Positions 49,942 to 60,864 of a stretch of DNA of 64,000 nucleotides are shown here, one piece after another. Both the position numbers and the translations under genes were made by a program. The DNA is from Xylaria sp. FL1777. Its lineage: Eukaryota > Ascomycota > Sordariomycetes > Xylariales > Xylariaceae. The stretch is from positions 186,001-250,000 of the forward strand of contig MU400515.1 in assembly GCA_022578965.1 (NCBI GenBank), read 5' to 3'. The notes below the pieces were generated by a model. The model searched no databases. It was given only the letters and a program-made list of their open reading frames with translations, and was not told where the DNA came from. Numbering within the stretch: the first letter of the stretch is position 1; each line of letters begins with the position of its first letter.

Positions 49942-52696
49942 ATGGAGTTACTCGGTTACATCAGCTGGTAATTAGAAGGCGTTGAGGGGTGTATCTATGC
50001 AGCTCGTGAATAGAATTTCCAGGCGTCGTCTTTCTCGTTTTCTTCTTTTCTTCTGTATGCTTAAATAGTACTTGAACTTTGATTTCTATGTGAGCTTTCA
50101 GGTGTGGGATTAGAGTAGGAGAAGCACAACCCCCTTTTCCTATTTCCCCACCTAGCTACTATTATAGAAATGAGATTAAATCTTCGATATCCGTTTGCCC
50201 TTCTCAACTTCTAGATGGATTACTCCAAAAGCTATAGTTCTCCAAGCGGAAATCACGATGCAGTTAACATTTGAGGAACGACTGTCTATAGTTTTGAGTT
50301 GTCACTGATGTAATTGCAGGGGGGGCTTTAACCCATCGTACAACTAACACCTCGTGCTCCGAAGTCAGCAATATGACACAGCCCTTGCATAGATCCCTAC
50401 CTGAGTGCTAAAGTTTGTCCCATAAGTGTGACATCCCAGCACTACGTGTCTGGCCTTGGCTATCACTTAAGTGAAATCTCCTATTGTCCTCCTGAGATAT
50501 CAGTGTATCATATGCTTGTGGTATTACCTTGGGTAGTTAGCCAAAGCATCGGTAGAGATGAACCTTTGTGACCTGAACCATGTGGACACGTAAATCAAAG
50601 ACGCAAGTGTCCCAAGTTGTGACTTAACACTCGGCATTTGTCTCCCTATCTTCCTCACATCGAACAAGGTTTTATGTCAATTGATTGAGGTCATGACACC
50701 AACCCCATTAACGCAACGCAAAGATTGCCCCTTCTTTAGAGCAACAGATTGGTTTATTAGAGGAAGATTGCCTTCACAGACATGTGATCTCTAGGAGCTG
50801 ATTTGCTGACGTACCAGGTCTTCTCAGTGTCGAAATTTTAAGCTGTCTAGACGATCACCCTGGGAAGTAATATGTACTACCACAAGTCTCTAGTGGAAAT
50901 ATAACAGAGGACCTTGCTTCCTTGGTTGTGCAGCAGGTGAAAACAAGCTTTATTTATTTGCAGTTGGTATTGACAATGGTTTTTACCATCAGTCGTGGGA
51001 TGGCAACAGTTAGGGAGGATGGGTTTGGCTAGGCGGTTCTTTGACTAATAACATCCGGAACATCTGAGCCGATCAAACACCATGAGGCTCCTGGTGAAGG
51101 CTAGCATAGGGGCAGTAGTCTCAAAAAGACCAATTGTAGCTATCTCGATGTGTTGGGCTGTAGGCCTGCATTGATAGAAGTTCATCACCAAGTATCTTGT
51201 CTATCTGATCACGAAGTTACTTGTGGAGAACGACATGTTGTATGTAGGGTAGAAGAGCTGATTTTCTGGCGGTATGAATTTTGTAGCAGCGTGGTAACCT
51301 GCTCCCGGATTTCGATATCGTGTCAGTGGGCAAGGATAGCATTTAAAGAGGCTTGATTCGGTCGAGGTTTTGGAGCTCGTATGGGGAAGTAGGTGCCGGG
51401 AGGCTAGGCAGATAAAGAGCATAGAAAGAAGGGTAAGCCTAAATAGAGGCTACCTACCTACCTATATGATATCTTATATATCAATCGTTCACGCATCATA
51501 ATGTTCCAGGAGTACAGAAGGTACCTTATGTAGGTCCTTAGGTACTTAAGTACTTAAGTACTTTGGTACTTCGGAACTACTTCTTTATTACGTTCCCTCT
51601 TAGCTATTACCTAAGTACCTATCCAAGGAAGAGACGTGGAACACCCCGAGCTTAGGTACCTAGGTATCCTGTTCGGAGCTATGTTAAGCCTCCTTTACCC
51701 AAAGACACTCTCATATGATCATAACCCTCCTAAAATCTGGTAAAGGCCCAAAACATCTCATTTATACCCTCTACCTACTTCTTTGCATTATTATTATACT
51801 TTTAAAATATGTATTTCTACTGGGGGAGGACAGTTGTGCCTACAACTAATACTTGGTTTCTTGCCTGTGGCTCATGGTTGAACTGCTATGTGTCCAGATA
51901 TGATATACCATAAAATTTTTCTTTTACTACAGAGATACCTAGGTACTTTGTCTTCCCCCTTCAAAGAAGCACGTGATTTTCAACTGTGATTATGTTTGTG
52001 AGTGTGCGGTCTTGTTGTTTGCTTGGCCATAGCGCACACAACTTTGACAAGATTCCTACCCTCTACGTTCGAAAAATACAAAACAAAATCAAAACAACAT
52101 AGATAATTTAACATCTAGTAATGTTTCTGTTATGTGTAAATGGCCCTGCTTGGGTTACAATTACTAATGCAGCAGCGTCTATGACTCTGTTGTAAGTTGG
52201 TTATTTTATTCACTCTTTCTTATGCCTCTATTCACCTGTCACTCATATACCTCGCTTCTATCTGTCTATATTTTCGGTCAACTACCTCCAGATTTCTTGG
52301 CGTTCATTTTTGTTGACCCGTTTTGCCTCTGGCTAGAGAATGCGTTGTTCCTACCATGGTTGTTATTGTGAACTTCCTTGGACCCGCTTGGTCTATGAGA
52401 AGATGAACACGATGGTATGCGCATATCCCACACAATTCGCATGCCTCAGTTTTCCGAAGATGAAGTCGGCGTTGGTATTCGCATATACTGCGCATCCGCA
52501 TAGGCTTCCTGGCTGTGCCTTCCGCAACTGTCTGCGTACTTATCCCGCAAACTCCTCAAGCCATCTATATTTGCCTTCTTCTGTTACCAGACCACCAGCA
52601 AGTTTCTGCGAAGCTAATATTACTGTACGCAACAGAATCCAGAGACCCTAAGAGCATGAGCAGGGCGCTCAAACAGTCAACTAGAGAGATCTCAGC
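49942..52696. other. Intergenic with TACCTAGGTA/TACTTAAGTA palindromes
   Basis: About 2.7 kb without a supported gene. From about 51445 to 51670 there is a dense group of tandem and palindromic words such as CTACCTACCTAC, TACTTAAGTACTTAAG and TTAGGTACCTAGGTA. The remaining sequence shows no coding signal. Confidence 0.45.
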
Positions 52697-54292
52697 ATGG
52701 TTGGGCTTCGCGAAATGCCGCTCGAGATCCTAGAGGACATCGTCAACGGTGCGATGTCCTCTAGGATCTCGGGCATGGCAGGGCAGATGGCCTCTGTTGA
52801 CAGCGTGTGGCAGAGCATCGTCGAGAGGAAGACGTTCCAACATCTTCGTCTCGGTGTAGACGATGTGTCCACGGTGATGAGAATCCTCTGGAATCGCCCT
52901 GAGCGTTTTAGTTTGGTGCGACTCATCATCTTCAACGTAGTCTTGCCAACTTACTCGGCGGCCGATGTGAGTGACTGGTGTCAGATAATCTGATAGCATA
53001 CAATACTAACTCTGAACTCAGTGCAGGACCTTGGAATCACCTCAAGACAGATTCAACAATGATATTGCCTTCTCGAAGTCTATGAACGTACTGCTCACTC
53101 ACCTGGGCGAGTGGCCGTCGACTGACAGGACGCTTGAGCTCCAGCTGTTTGCGTCCTCGCCGACCGACGCAAGATGTCTCATGGGAAACACCTGGTTCCG
53201 ATACTACTATGGTGTGGTTCCTGGAGACATCCTTCACGTGAGTAATATTCGTCATACAAACATGGATACCCACTAATATTGTATGTCAGAATCGAATGTA
53301 CGGTGCTGCCCTAGAGCTCTACAGAGATGCAGACAACCCAGTCCCTGCCGTCACTAAACTCACCATTCGTGATGACTGTGAGCGTTACATCGCAGTCTCT
53401 GGTTTCGAGCACTTGTTCCGCACATTCACAGGATTAAAGGATCTGGACATCCGACATTGGGATCTCTACAAGCATAGCCCAGACTTCCTCCGACGCTCGA
53501 CTCGCCGACGTAAGTATTCAATCCTAGCCAAATTCTCTAAGGAGAAACTTTACTATGTTGTAGACGTGTGCTAACATATATCAAGGCATGGCGAAGGCGT
53601 TGGAGCAAATGCCAGACAGTGTGGGCTCAATGAGATTCAGCATCGTGTACTATCCTCCTGCAGACCATAGCTTCCGAGGTAAAAGAACGTTTGAGGATGG
53701 CGACCAGTCAGACCCATTGACCATCGCCTACCGAAATGCCACTCAGAAGATGACAGTTGTGGATGTGCACGGCATGCTAGGCACTCCCGAACTATTCTGG
53801 CCCAAACAAGTCAACGCAGCCAACCCCGCACCTTTCTGGCCAAACTTGAGGTACATGGAACTGTATTATCACATCATTGAACCCACTGGTGAATGGCTCT
53901 TTGAGCCAGACAGATACGGAGAACGCCGTTGCCAAGCTGACCTGCCATTCTACGACCTACCCGCTGACCTCACCCCGAGCGAAGACATCCGCCCGATGCA
54001 GAACCGATACATGGCAGATCAGGACAAGATGGATGATTTCTACGAAGCCGTCGCTAAAGCCGTCACCAACATGCCGAAGCTCGAGCATCTCCGCGTGCAG
54101 GCAATTACCTACTGGGCCGGCCAGATCGTCCCCATCCATGTCTTCAAATTCACGACTGAGGGCAGAGTCGGCCACGGCGCCTGGAGTGGATCCCCTCCTT
54201 TCGAGCCCAGCGTCGACGTCCAGAAAGCCTGGCGCAAGATGGCGTATGAGCGTTGCCTGTTCCTGACCCTTGAGTCGAAGTACTCCGAGTGA
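52697..54292 (+). CDS. F-box-like protein of the fungal WQxxVExxTF type
   Basis: Model: exons 52697-52966, 53022-53237, 53290-53509 and 53586-54292; introns of 55, 52 and 76 nt; 470 aa with all phases closing. The N-terminus has an F-box-like block, LREMPLEILEDIV, then VDSVWQSIVERKTFQHLRL, the pattern with which many fungal F-box proteins begin. The rest is a large leucine-containing C-terminal region (FEHLFRTFTGLKDLDIRHWD, FWPNLRYMELYYH, MPKLEHLRV) that probably folds as irregular leucine-rich repeats. Such proteins usually link substrates to an SCF ubiquitin ligase; the target is unknown. A perfect 20-bp inverted repeat lies inside the F-box coding sequence (see the repeat at 52723). Intron 3 ends in CAAG after a GCTAAC branch. 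Confidence 0.8.
52723..52771. repeat. Perfect 20-bp inverted repeat within the F-box coding region
   Basis: Left arm 52723-52742 (cgagatcctagaggacatcg) is the exact reverse complement of 52752-52771, with a 9-base spacer. In the mRNA this would form a 20-bp stem closed by a 9-nt loop only ~27 nt from the start codon. Both arms are translated, giving LEILEDIV and MSSRISG. Confidence 0.95.
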
Positions 54293-55320
54293 GTCTATCG
54301 ATGGAGACTAATCGAGATGATTCAGAGCTTCTTGCACCAGATTTCTTGCACCAGATTTCTTGCACTTCCCCCTTTCGCAACCCAAATCTTGTTCGTTGCC
54401 CCCCTACCTTCCAACATCTGGCTTTTTAATGTTTGATTCAATGCTATTGAGTAGCTTTGAGTTTCTAGTCGAAATTTCCGCTTTGGAGAAGTCTTTGCAG
54501 TTTCAGGTAAACAATGTACCTTAGAATAGTTTTTGTAGTGCCGCTGGCCAGGAGCCCGGCATCGTTTGAGTGATTGGTATAGGAAAGTTTGATATGTCAA
54601 AGGGACCTGGTTTTCCGGACAGGTTATGTTTTGCCTCATGTCGATGCATCTGGCAAAGGAAGACTCAAGAAATTGATTTTGCTTCACTACTTTATTCTAT
54701 CTGCGAGTGACATGTTTCTCAGAGCTGAAGTGCTCACCAAACATACATCTAGCCGCACCACTCTGATGTGCTGTAGTCTGCTTGTCTCATACATCTAGCA
54801 TAGTTGAAATCATCTGTTGAGCAGCTTGTTTCCTATTCTACATTCTTCTGTTCACTTTATCTCAAACCGGATGCCCTTTGCTAGGGTGCTCAAGTTACCC
54901 CTAAGCACGTTTCGCTTTAATGATACCTATACCTAAAGCCCGGAATAGCCGGAACTAGCATATCATACAAGTAGTTCAATAATATGCCTGACTTCCATTT
55001 CTATATCCGAGAAGTCCGCAATTGCCGAAACCCCAACGTTATGTGAGCATATATACATGGGTTCCACCGGTTAAACCGTAACCGACCCCGCGCAATGTCC
55101 GCACCCCTCGGATAACCATCTTCATATCCAATATACAATCCTCACGAGCGAGAATAGTCGTCTAGGTGGTTACTGTAATTATGATACACCTCCCTAGTTA
55201 ATAGATCTTTATGTTTCGTGGGGAAGAGTTACTAAGTTGAAGCGGCGTGTCCACGAAAGTGTCCTTAAACATTTAACCCCAGAAAAAAAAGAGAGAAAGA
55301 AAGAAAGAAACCCTCCAAGT
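54293..55320. other. Intergenic region
   Basis: Apart from the 14-bp tandem repeat no structure is evident. The last ~40 bp before the hydrolase start are a purine run (GAGAGAAAGAAAGAAAGAAA), a common fungal leader feature. Confidence 0.45.
54329..54365. repeat. 14-bp tandem repeat in the 3' flank
   Basis: Two and a half direct copies of CTTGCACCAGATTT, beginning ~37 bp after the F-box gene stop, so probably transcribed in its 3' UTR. Confidence 0.85.
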
Positions 55321-56262
55321 ATGGACAAGCTAACTCATATCGGCCGTGGCATAGAGGAGGTCGCGGCCCCCACCTTCGCGGCCTACGAAGACCTGCTGAA
55401 GGCGCAGGAGGCCGAGATCAGGTCGGCGCAGCGCGAGACGCACAGCTACGGGCCCGACCCGCGCCAGTTTCTCGACGTGTACTTGCCCGAGCAGCAGAAG
55501 CAGCCGTCGAAGAAGCGCAAGACCGTGCTCGTCTTCCTGCACGGCGGCGGCTTCTACACCGGCGCGCGCGTCAACGAGGGGTACGCGGGGGGTCTGATCT
55601 TCGGCAACATCGGCCGGTTCTTCACGTCCAAGTTCGGCGTCACTGTTGTCGTGCCGGATTATCGGCTCTTGGCGCATGGCGCGAGATATCCCTCAGGGGG
55701 AGAAGACGTCAAGCTCGTGGTGGACTGGGTGAAGACGTCGCTGGCTCGTCGGGACGGGTACGAGAGCGTCGATCTGGTGTTGCTGGGAAACTCGGCCGGG
55801 GGCGTGCACGTGGCTACATTTCTCCTCGACCCTGCGTTCGAGGCGGCGAGGGACGAAGTTCTTACAGAAGAGGTTGCCGTGCGGCTTCGAGGCATCGTGT
55901 TTCTTGGGACTCCGTTCCACTGGGCTGAGGCGCGCGACGAGACGCTGCGGGCATATCTCGGGGACGACACGGTCTTTGAGAACTCGCCGTTTGGAAAACT
56001 GCAAGCTGTCATTAAGCAGGGCTCGACCTCCCGACTACCGAAACTGAAGATATTAGTATTGATCAGTGAGCTGGATCCGCAGCTGCTATTCGATACCGCC
56101 GAGGAGTTCAAGCAGGCATGGGAGGATGGGGATATTGAGACCCAAGTGCTTAAAGGGCATAATCATATTAGTCCTCAGCTCGGGCTAAGTACTGGTATTG
56201 AACGTGAGGAGGCTTGGGGCATACAGGTTGCCGAGTTTCTAAGCTCCTGCGCCTCTGGTTGA
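55321..56262 (+). CDS. Alpha/beta hydrolase (HGGG/GNSAGG esterase type)
   Basis: Single-exon gene, 313 aa from the ATG at 55321; the frame is open upstream but has no ATG there. The oxyanion motif is HGGG (74-77), the nucleophile elbow GNSAGG (Ser 158), with Asp 252 in SELDPQ and His 280 or 282 in KGHNHIS completing a likely triad. The protein fits the group of carboxylesterase-like or kynurenine-formamidase-like alpha/beta hydrolases. There is no signal peptide, so it is probably intracellular; the substrate is unknown. The coding sequence is much richer in G/C, especially at third positions in its first two thirds, than the flanks. That gives long open frames on the opposite strand, which I treat as artefacts. 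Confidence 0.88.
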   Translation: MDKLTHIGRGIEEVAAPTFAAYEDLLKAQEAEIRSAQRETHSYGPDPRQFLDVYLPEQQKQPSKKRKTVLVFLHGGGFYTGARVNEGYAGGLIFGNIGRFFTSKFGVTVVVPDYRLLAHGARYPSGGEDVKLVVDWVKTSLARRDGYESVDLVLLGNSAGGVHVATFLLDPAFEAARDEVLTEEVAVRLRGIVFLGTPFHWAEARDETLRAYLGDDTVFENSPFGKLQAVIKQGSTSRLPKLKILVLISELDPQLLFDTAEEFKQAWEDGDIETQVLKGHNHISPQLGLSTGIEREEAWGIQVAEFLSSCASG

Positions 56263-56918
56263 GAAGTCCCATAACAAAAATCCAAGAACACAAAGTTTTA
56301 TTATTAAAAAAACACGCTAGCCGATTTTATTGCGCGCTCCTATCTTTAGGATGTTCGCGAGCATAGAAATCTAGCATAGTGAAGATGCTGCAATATAAGA
56401 GTGGCCAGCCTCTAGTAAGTTAACGGGAAGTCGACTTCAACACCTCCCCGAGCTTAGGGGTGTAATAGCTACTAGGTACCTTTTCAACCCGTTTCCCTTA
56501 ATGCCCTAGTAGTATAAAAATAGCCGCTACGAGAGCCGGGGATGCTAGAGGTAATGGAAGATTCGGCATCTTCGGTCCTCAGGTGTTTGGGCTTCGACAG
56601 ATGATTACCGGGAGAATCAAATCGCAGAATCCTATGAATATCATAGCACTATATAGGACTGTGAGAACGAGTCCCTAAGCCTTATCAAATTGCCAAGCAG
56701 CTAGATATTGCTAGCATTATGGCCATTGATTGTGTTTGCAACTCCGCCTTCGTAGATGTTGTCCTCCCCACCTGCAATGCCACATTCCATCTTTGGGGTA
56801 CCGTTCGATCACTGCAGTCTCGAACTCAATTGAAAAGTAATGATGACAGCTAGGTAGCTAATCAACGAGTTACAGTGTCCTCGATTGACTGTGCTCATCG
56901 GTGGTACTCATTGGCAAC
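56263..56918. other. Intergenic region
   Basis: Hydrolase 3' flank and promoter of the amidase gene. Nothing further seen. Confidence 0.4.
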
Positions 56919-58700
56919 ATGAAAATTTCATATATCGGCTCGCTGGTGTTATTCATCGGCCAAGCCGAGTCCATCCTGGAAGTAATCCAAGCGGCCACCC
57001 CTCCCCGCTCAGATCTCAACACCCCAGCATGCAGACAACTGGTCTTTACACATGACTTCGCGAACAGCTATGGCTCGCCATATGTTGGATACTACATTCC
57101 ACCGTCCGACTGCGTCTACACTACGACTATATTCAACTTGAGTGTGGTATCCGAAGGGCGGCAGTATGACCGGCTCGCAACGCTCTGGCTTGGCGACGTT
57201 GAGGTGTGGCGAACATCAACGGCAATGCCAACACAGACAGGAATCCACTGGTCGTTCCAGAAGGACATGACGATTTGGGACGTCCTACTACGAAGTCAGG
57301 ATCCCCAAAAGATCATCTTTGAACTGAACAATATTATAGACGGTGACCGCTATACTGGCCTCTTCAATGCCACTCTTGAGGCGCTGTACTTCGACGACTT
57401 CTATGAGAGCAAAGGCGGATTACATCCTGCGGAACACATCTATGCCATATCGACGCTCTCATCCTCCAACAACACGACCTCGTTATTCTCTCTCCCAGAA
57501 GATGACGGTGTTGTGAATCTGACGCTACCGCGGAACACTAGAACCGCTGTGGTGTCCATCATGGCCTCTGGGAACGCGGCGGAAGAATTCTGGTTTACGA
57601 ATGTGCCAACCGAGTACATTAACACATTTCCGGAGAACGAGGGATGGCTGTACGGCTACAGTCCGTTCCGAGAAGTGCAATTACTCATTGATGATCAACT
57701 AGCGGGCGTATCCTGGCCGTTTCCTATACTCTTCACTGGTGGTGTTGACCCCGGAGCTTGGAGACCAATTGTTGGTATTGACGCATACGAGTTGCCTTCG
57801 TTCGAGATCGACGTGACGCCATGGCTCGGGCTATTGACAGACGGAGAACCTCACAACTTTGCACTCCGCGTCGTGGGCTACGACACGTCGACCAAAGATG
57901 GTATTGGCCCTGTTGGTGAGAACTGGTGGGTGTCTGGGTCTGTCTTTGTCTGGCTTGGCAAGGCAGGTGAGCAGACAACAACGAAGGATTTCAAAAGCGA
58001 AATCCCATCGCCCTTATTCAATTTCCAACCAACCCTCGGAACTTATACTGCTGAGAATGGTACCGTAACTAACACATCTTTCTATTACGCCTTGACTGCT
58101 GCTCGGAGTCTTAAAGTGTCCTCGACGATCACGAATGGGGGACAGAATCGCTTAGTTTCCTGGAGCCAAAACATCTCTTATTCCAACATCCAGAACATGA
58201 CAGATTTCGCCTTCAATCAGTCTCTAGCAATGATATCTTCTGGTAGTCATTCCAGCTCAGCATCAGACATTGTGTCGAGTTACATATACCCGATGAACCT
58301 GTTCAGTGCGTACAAAGTCCAGTCCGAAGGCGCGACCACCAACCCAGGCTCTGTACTCTGCCTTGTTGACAGAAGCAAACTCACTAATGGCACTTCAATA
58401 TTACCCTTTCTCACCGGGACATCAACTGGGCCAGAAATTCTGAAGACAAGGCAGAATGTCACGTCCAACTATCATTGGAATTCGACTATAGTTGAGGGTA
58501 CCGCAGGTCTAGATACCATGAATGGTGAGGTGTGGTTCTCCTCTTCTAGTTCCCCTGGGACTAGGCAGGGCGTACGGAGGTACCACCGTTATGCAAAGGA
58601 GAAGGACGATGCTCTGCTAGTCGACGAAGAAGGATGGAACACAATCCTAGTGCCAAGTACCGAGCCATTGCCTGTCGTTGAAGGAGAACCAAAGGTATAG
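56919..58700 (+). CDS. Peptide-N4-(N-acetyl-beta-glucosaminyl)asparagine amidase A-like (PNGase A)
   Basis: Single-exon gene, 593 aa from the ATG at 56919. A signal peptide (ISYIGSLVLFIGQAES) is followed by the PNGase A domain: VFTHDFANSYGSPYVGYYIPP, DRLATLWLGDVEVWRTSTAMPT, WSFQKDMTIWDVLL, FPENEGWLYGYSPFREVQ, and VGIDAYELPSFEIDVTPWLGLLTDG. These blocks define the plant/fungal acidic PNGase family, which removes N-glycans from glycopeptides. It is secreted or lies in the vacuole/lysosome-like compartment. Several Asn-x-Ser/Thr sites suggest it is itself glycosylated. It is convergent with the MutY gene (226 bp between stops). Confidence 0.9.
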   Translation: MKISYIGSLVLFIGQAESILEVIQAATPPRSDLNTPACRQLVFTHDFANSYGSPYVGYYIPPSDCVYTTTIFNLSVVSEGRQYDRLATLWLGDVEVWRTSTAMPTQTGIHWSFQKDMTIWDVLLRSQDPQKIIFELNNIIDGDRYTGLFNATLEALYFDDFYESKGGLHPAEHIYAISTLSSSNNTTSLFSLPEDDGVVNLTLPRNTRTAVVSIMASGNAAEEFWFTNVPTEYINTFPENEGWLYGYSPFREVQLLIDDQLAGVSWPFPILFTGGVDPGAWRPIVGIDAYELPSFEIDVTPWLGLLTDGEPHNFALRVVGYDTSTKDGIGPVGENWWVSGSVFVWLGKAGEQTTTKDFKSEIPSPLFNFQPTLGTYTAENGTVTNTSFYYALTAARSLKVSSTITNGGQNRLVSWSQNISYSNIQNMTDFAFNQSLAMISSGSHSSSASDIVSSYIYPMNLFSAYKVQSEGATTNPGSVLCLVDRSKLTNGTSILPFLTGTSTGPEILKTRQNVTSNYHWNSTIVEGTAGLDTMNGEVWFSSSSSPGTRQGVRRYHRYAKEKDDALLVDEEGWNTILVPSTEPLPVVEGEPKV

Positions 58701-58926
58701 GCGATTAAATTACGGGTATACACTTCGTGTATGTTCAAATGATGGTGGCAAGATTTTCCCAGCCAATTCCGGACATTAAGTAGCTGCCCAGCCCGAGGAG
58801 TTCGTGGAGCGCCTGGAGGTATTCTCAACCCAAACATGAATGTTACGGCCCGGCCATGTACATTCCTGTCTTGACCTTTGTCCCGTGCTCGTTGGTCGCG
58901 TGTATTGCAAGTTTGATTACAAATGT

Positions 58927-60864
58927 CTAATCACCATTCACCTCTCGCACAAGTTCCCAGCATTTCCGCATCCCTGTGCCCATGGACTCGTCTTCTACTG
59001 AGTTGCTCCATCGATCGTCGGTGTTCGGTAATGGATCAAATTCGTCCATTGAGCATTTGAGCTCAAACAAAAAGACATGCATTGTCAATTTAAGATGCGA
59101 GAAAAGCCAGGGGACACTTCCGAGCTCGCTGACATACTTCAATTTTGGATGTGTCAAGGATTCAGATTTGAGAGTCGGCTCTAGAACAGTTGATGCGTAG
59201 AGCTGGGCAGCTCGTTTATAAGCCGTCGCTGTGTTTTCATAGTCTTCAGGCACGATCCAGCTAGGGAACTCCCATAGCCCAGCCAGTAGACCTTTTTGAG
59301 GTCGGCGGTGAATGAGATATCGACCATCGCTGCGATGTATGGCACAAACAAGCGTTTCTTGTTCTTTCACGGCTTTTTTGATGACTTTGACAGGAAATTT
59401 TCTCGCATGGTCGACTATGGTAGCTAGCCCCGCAGGAGTAAGCTTTATGGGCACAGATTTGGTCATTTCTTTCGATTCACTTGGCTGTGTGAAGAATGCC
59501 GAGAGAGTAGCCTGTCTACGAACCGGTTGTCTCGTCTTACTTCGAGAAGTGTTATTCTTCGATACCGCCACAATCTCCACATCTCCACCATCACTGTTCT
59601 GTGTAACCTCTTCAAATGGCTTACAGAAATTGCATGAGTCCTCAATATCAGGTGGTGGGCCAGGGTTGAAGTTTGTACGAATGTCCTTTGGCGCCAATCC
59701 TCTCGTGGATGCAAGCTGGAGCCCCTCATTGTATGCGCGACAGTATTCACTGATAGGACAGGCTTCACAGTCTGGCTTAGGAGTGCAGATTGTGCTACCC
59801 AATTCCATCAGTGCTTGACCCCACCGCCCTGGTCTATCGCTGATCTGCTCCTCCTCAGTACTTGATATCTCGTCGTCGCAAGAGTCCTGTGCAACCGCTC
59901 TAACTAGGCTGTCGGCCGCTGCCCAGAGAAGATCAATGATAGACTTGTCTGTTTTAACATCGCCAAGCAGACCTAATTGCCTACTGAGGACGCGGAGCAC
60001 ATTGCCGTCCACCATGGGAGCCGCTTTGCCGAATACGATAGCCGAGATAGCACCGGCAGTGTATCGTCCGACTCCAGGAACCTTCGCGACAAGCGTGTCT
60101 ACAGATGAAGGTAAGAGACCTTTCATTACTGAGTCTTCACACACCAGCTTTGCAGCGTCATGGATTCTGGTAGCACGGCTATAGTAACCGAGCCCACGCC
60201 ACGCAGCCAAAACATCATCGCTAGAAGCGGCGGCCAGTTCGTGGATTGTAGACCACTTTCCCATCCATCTGTTCCAGTAGTCTATGACAGCTGCGACGCG
60301 TGTCTGTTGCAGCATGATTTCACTAATCCAAACTTCATAGGCGCGCTGCTCTAGCTTTTGACGAAGGAGTGCAGGATCATCGACATCTACCAGAGGGTCA
60401 ATCCAAGGCTTTCGCCATGGCATTGATCGATGCGAGCTTACACTGTCAAACCACTTGAGGAGTTCTGCTCGCCCCTTTCGACTATCAAGCAGTAGTGGAC
60501 GGTGATAATCGACACTATGATTACGTCGAGGCAATTGGCATGGTGGTATATCAGACGTCACTCCGTCGACGCTGAAGAGCTGCTGGAAGACTTGCAGGTT
60601 TCCGTTTTTCTGTCCACTTTTACTGCGCGAAGTTATTTTGCGCTTCTTCTTCGATGGCTCATGATCTGATGATTGATAGTCATCATCTTCGCTGTGCGAC
60701 GCGTCATTACGCGTCCGAGCAGCCGGCACAGTTCTTTTTCTGGATTTCGAAGTTTGAGAGGGCGTACTTAGCCCTTTCCGATTATTTGTTTCTGAAATTG
60801 CGTCTGATGAAGCATTGGACGCCTCACGGCTTTGCTGCTGTACCTGTCGCAAAGAGCGTCTCAT
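58927..60864 (-). CDS. A/G-specific adenine DNA glycosylase (MutY/MUTYH)
   Basis: Single-exon model of 645 aa from the ATG at 60864. A Lys/Arg/Ser-rich N-terminal ~115 residues (KKKRKITSRSK) probably contains the nuclear localisation signal. The catalytic domain has MLQQTRV with the preceding Glu (~182), the helix-hairpin-helix VPGVGRYTAGA and the catalytic Asp (~286) in MVDGNV. The Fe-S ligands are in CTPKPDCEACPISEYC. The C-terminal part, from about IHRSDGRYLIHRRPQKGLLAGLWEFPSW, is the Nudix-like 8-oxoG recognition domain. The enzyme removes adenine paired with 8-oxoguanine. The first two Fe-S cysteines are five residues apart instead of the six I expect from the bacterial pattern. It shares a 457-bp divergent region with the kinase-like gene. 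Confidence 0.93.
   Translation of the reverse strand: MRRSLRQVQQQSREASNASSDAISETNNRKGLSTPSQTSKSRKRTVPAARTRNDASHSEDDDYQSSDHEPSKKKRKITSRSKSGQKNGNLQVFQQLFSVDGVTSDIPPCQLPRRNHSVDYHRPLLLDSRKGRAELLKWFDSVSSHRSMPWRKPWIDPLVDVDDPALLRQKLEQRAYEVWISEIMLQQTRVAAVIDYWNRWMGKWSTIHELAAASSDDVLAAWRGLGYYSRATRIHDAAKLVCEDSVMKGLLPSSVDTLVAKVPGVGRYTAGAISAIVFGKAAPMVDGNVLRVLSRQLGLLGDVKTDKSIIDLLWAAADSLVRAVAQDSCDDEISSTEEEQISDRPGRWGQALMELGSTICTPKPDCEACPISEYCRAYNEGLQLASTRGLAPKDIRTNFNPGPPPDIEDSCNFCKPFEEVTQNSDGGDVEIVAVSKNNTSRSKTRQPVRRQATLSAFFTQPSESKEMTKSVPIKLTPAGLATIVDHARKFPVKVIKKAVKEQETLVCAIHRSDGRYLIHRRPQKGLLAGLWEFPSWIVPEDYENTATAYKRAAQLYASTVLEPTLKSESLTHPKLKYVSELGSVPWLFSHLKLTMHVFLFELKCSMDEFDPLPNTDDRWSNSVEDESMGTGMRKCWELVREVNGD

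Noticed and set aside
55330..56111. Antisense open frames of 103-150 codons opposite the alpha/beta hydrolase
   Set aside because: Expected from high third-position G/C on the coding strand; their translations are low-complexity Arg/Ser-rich.
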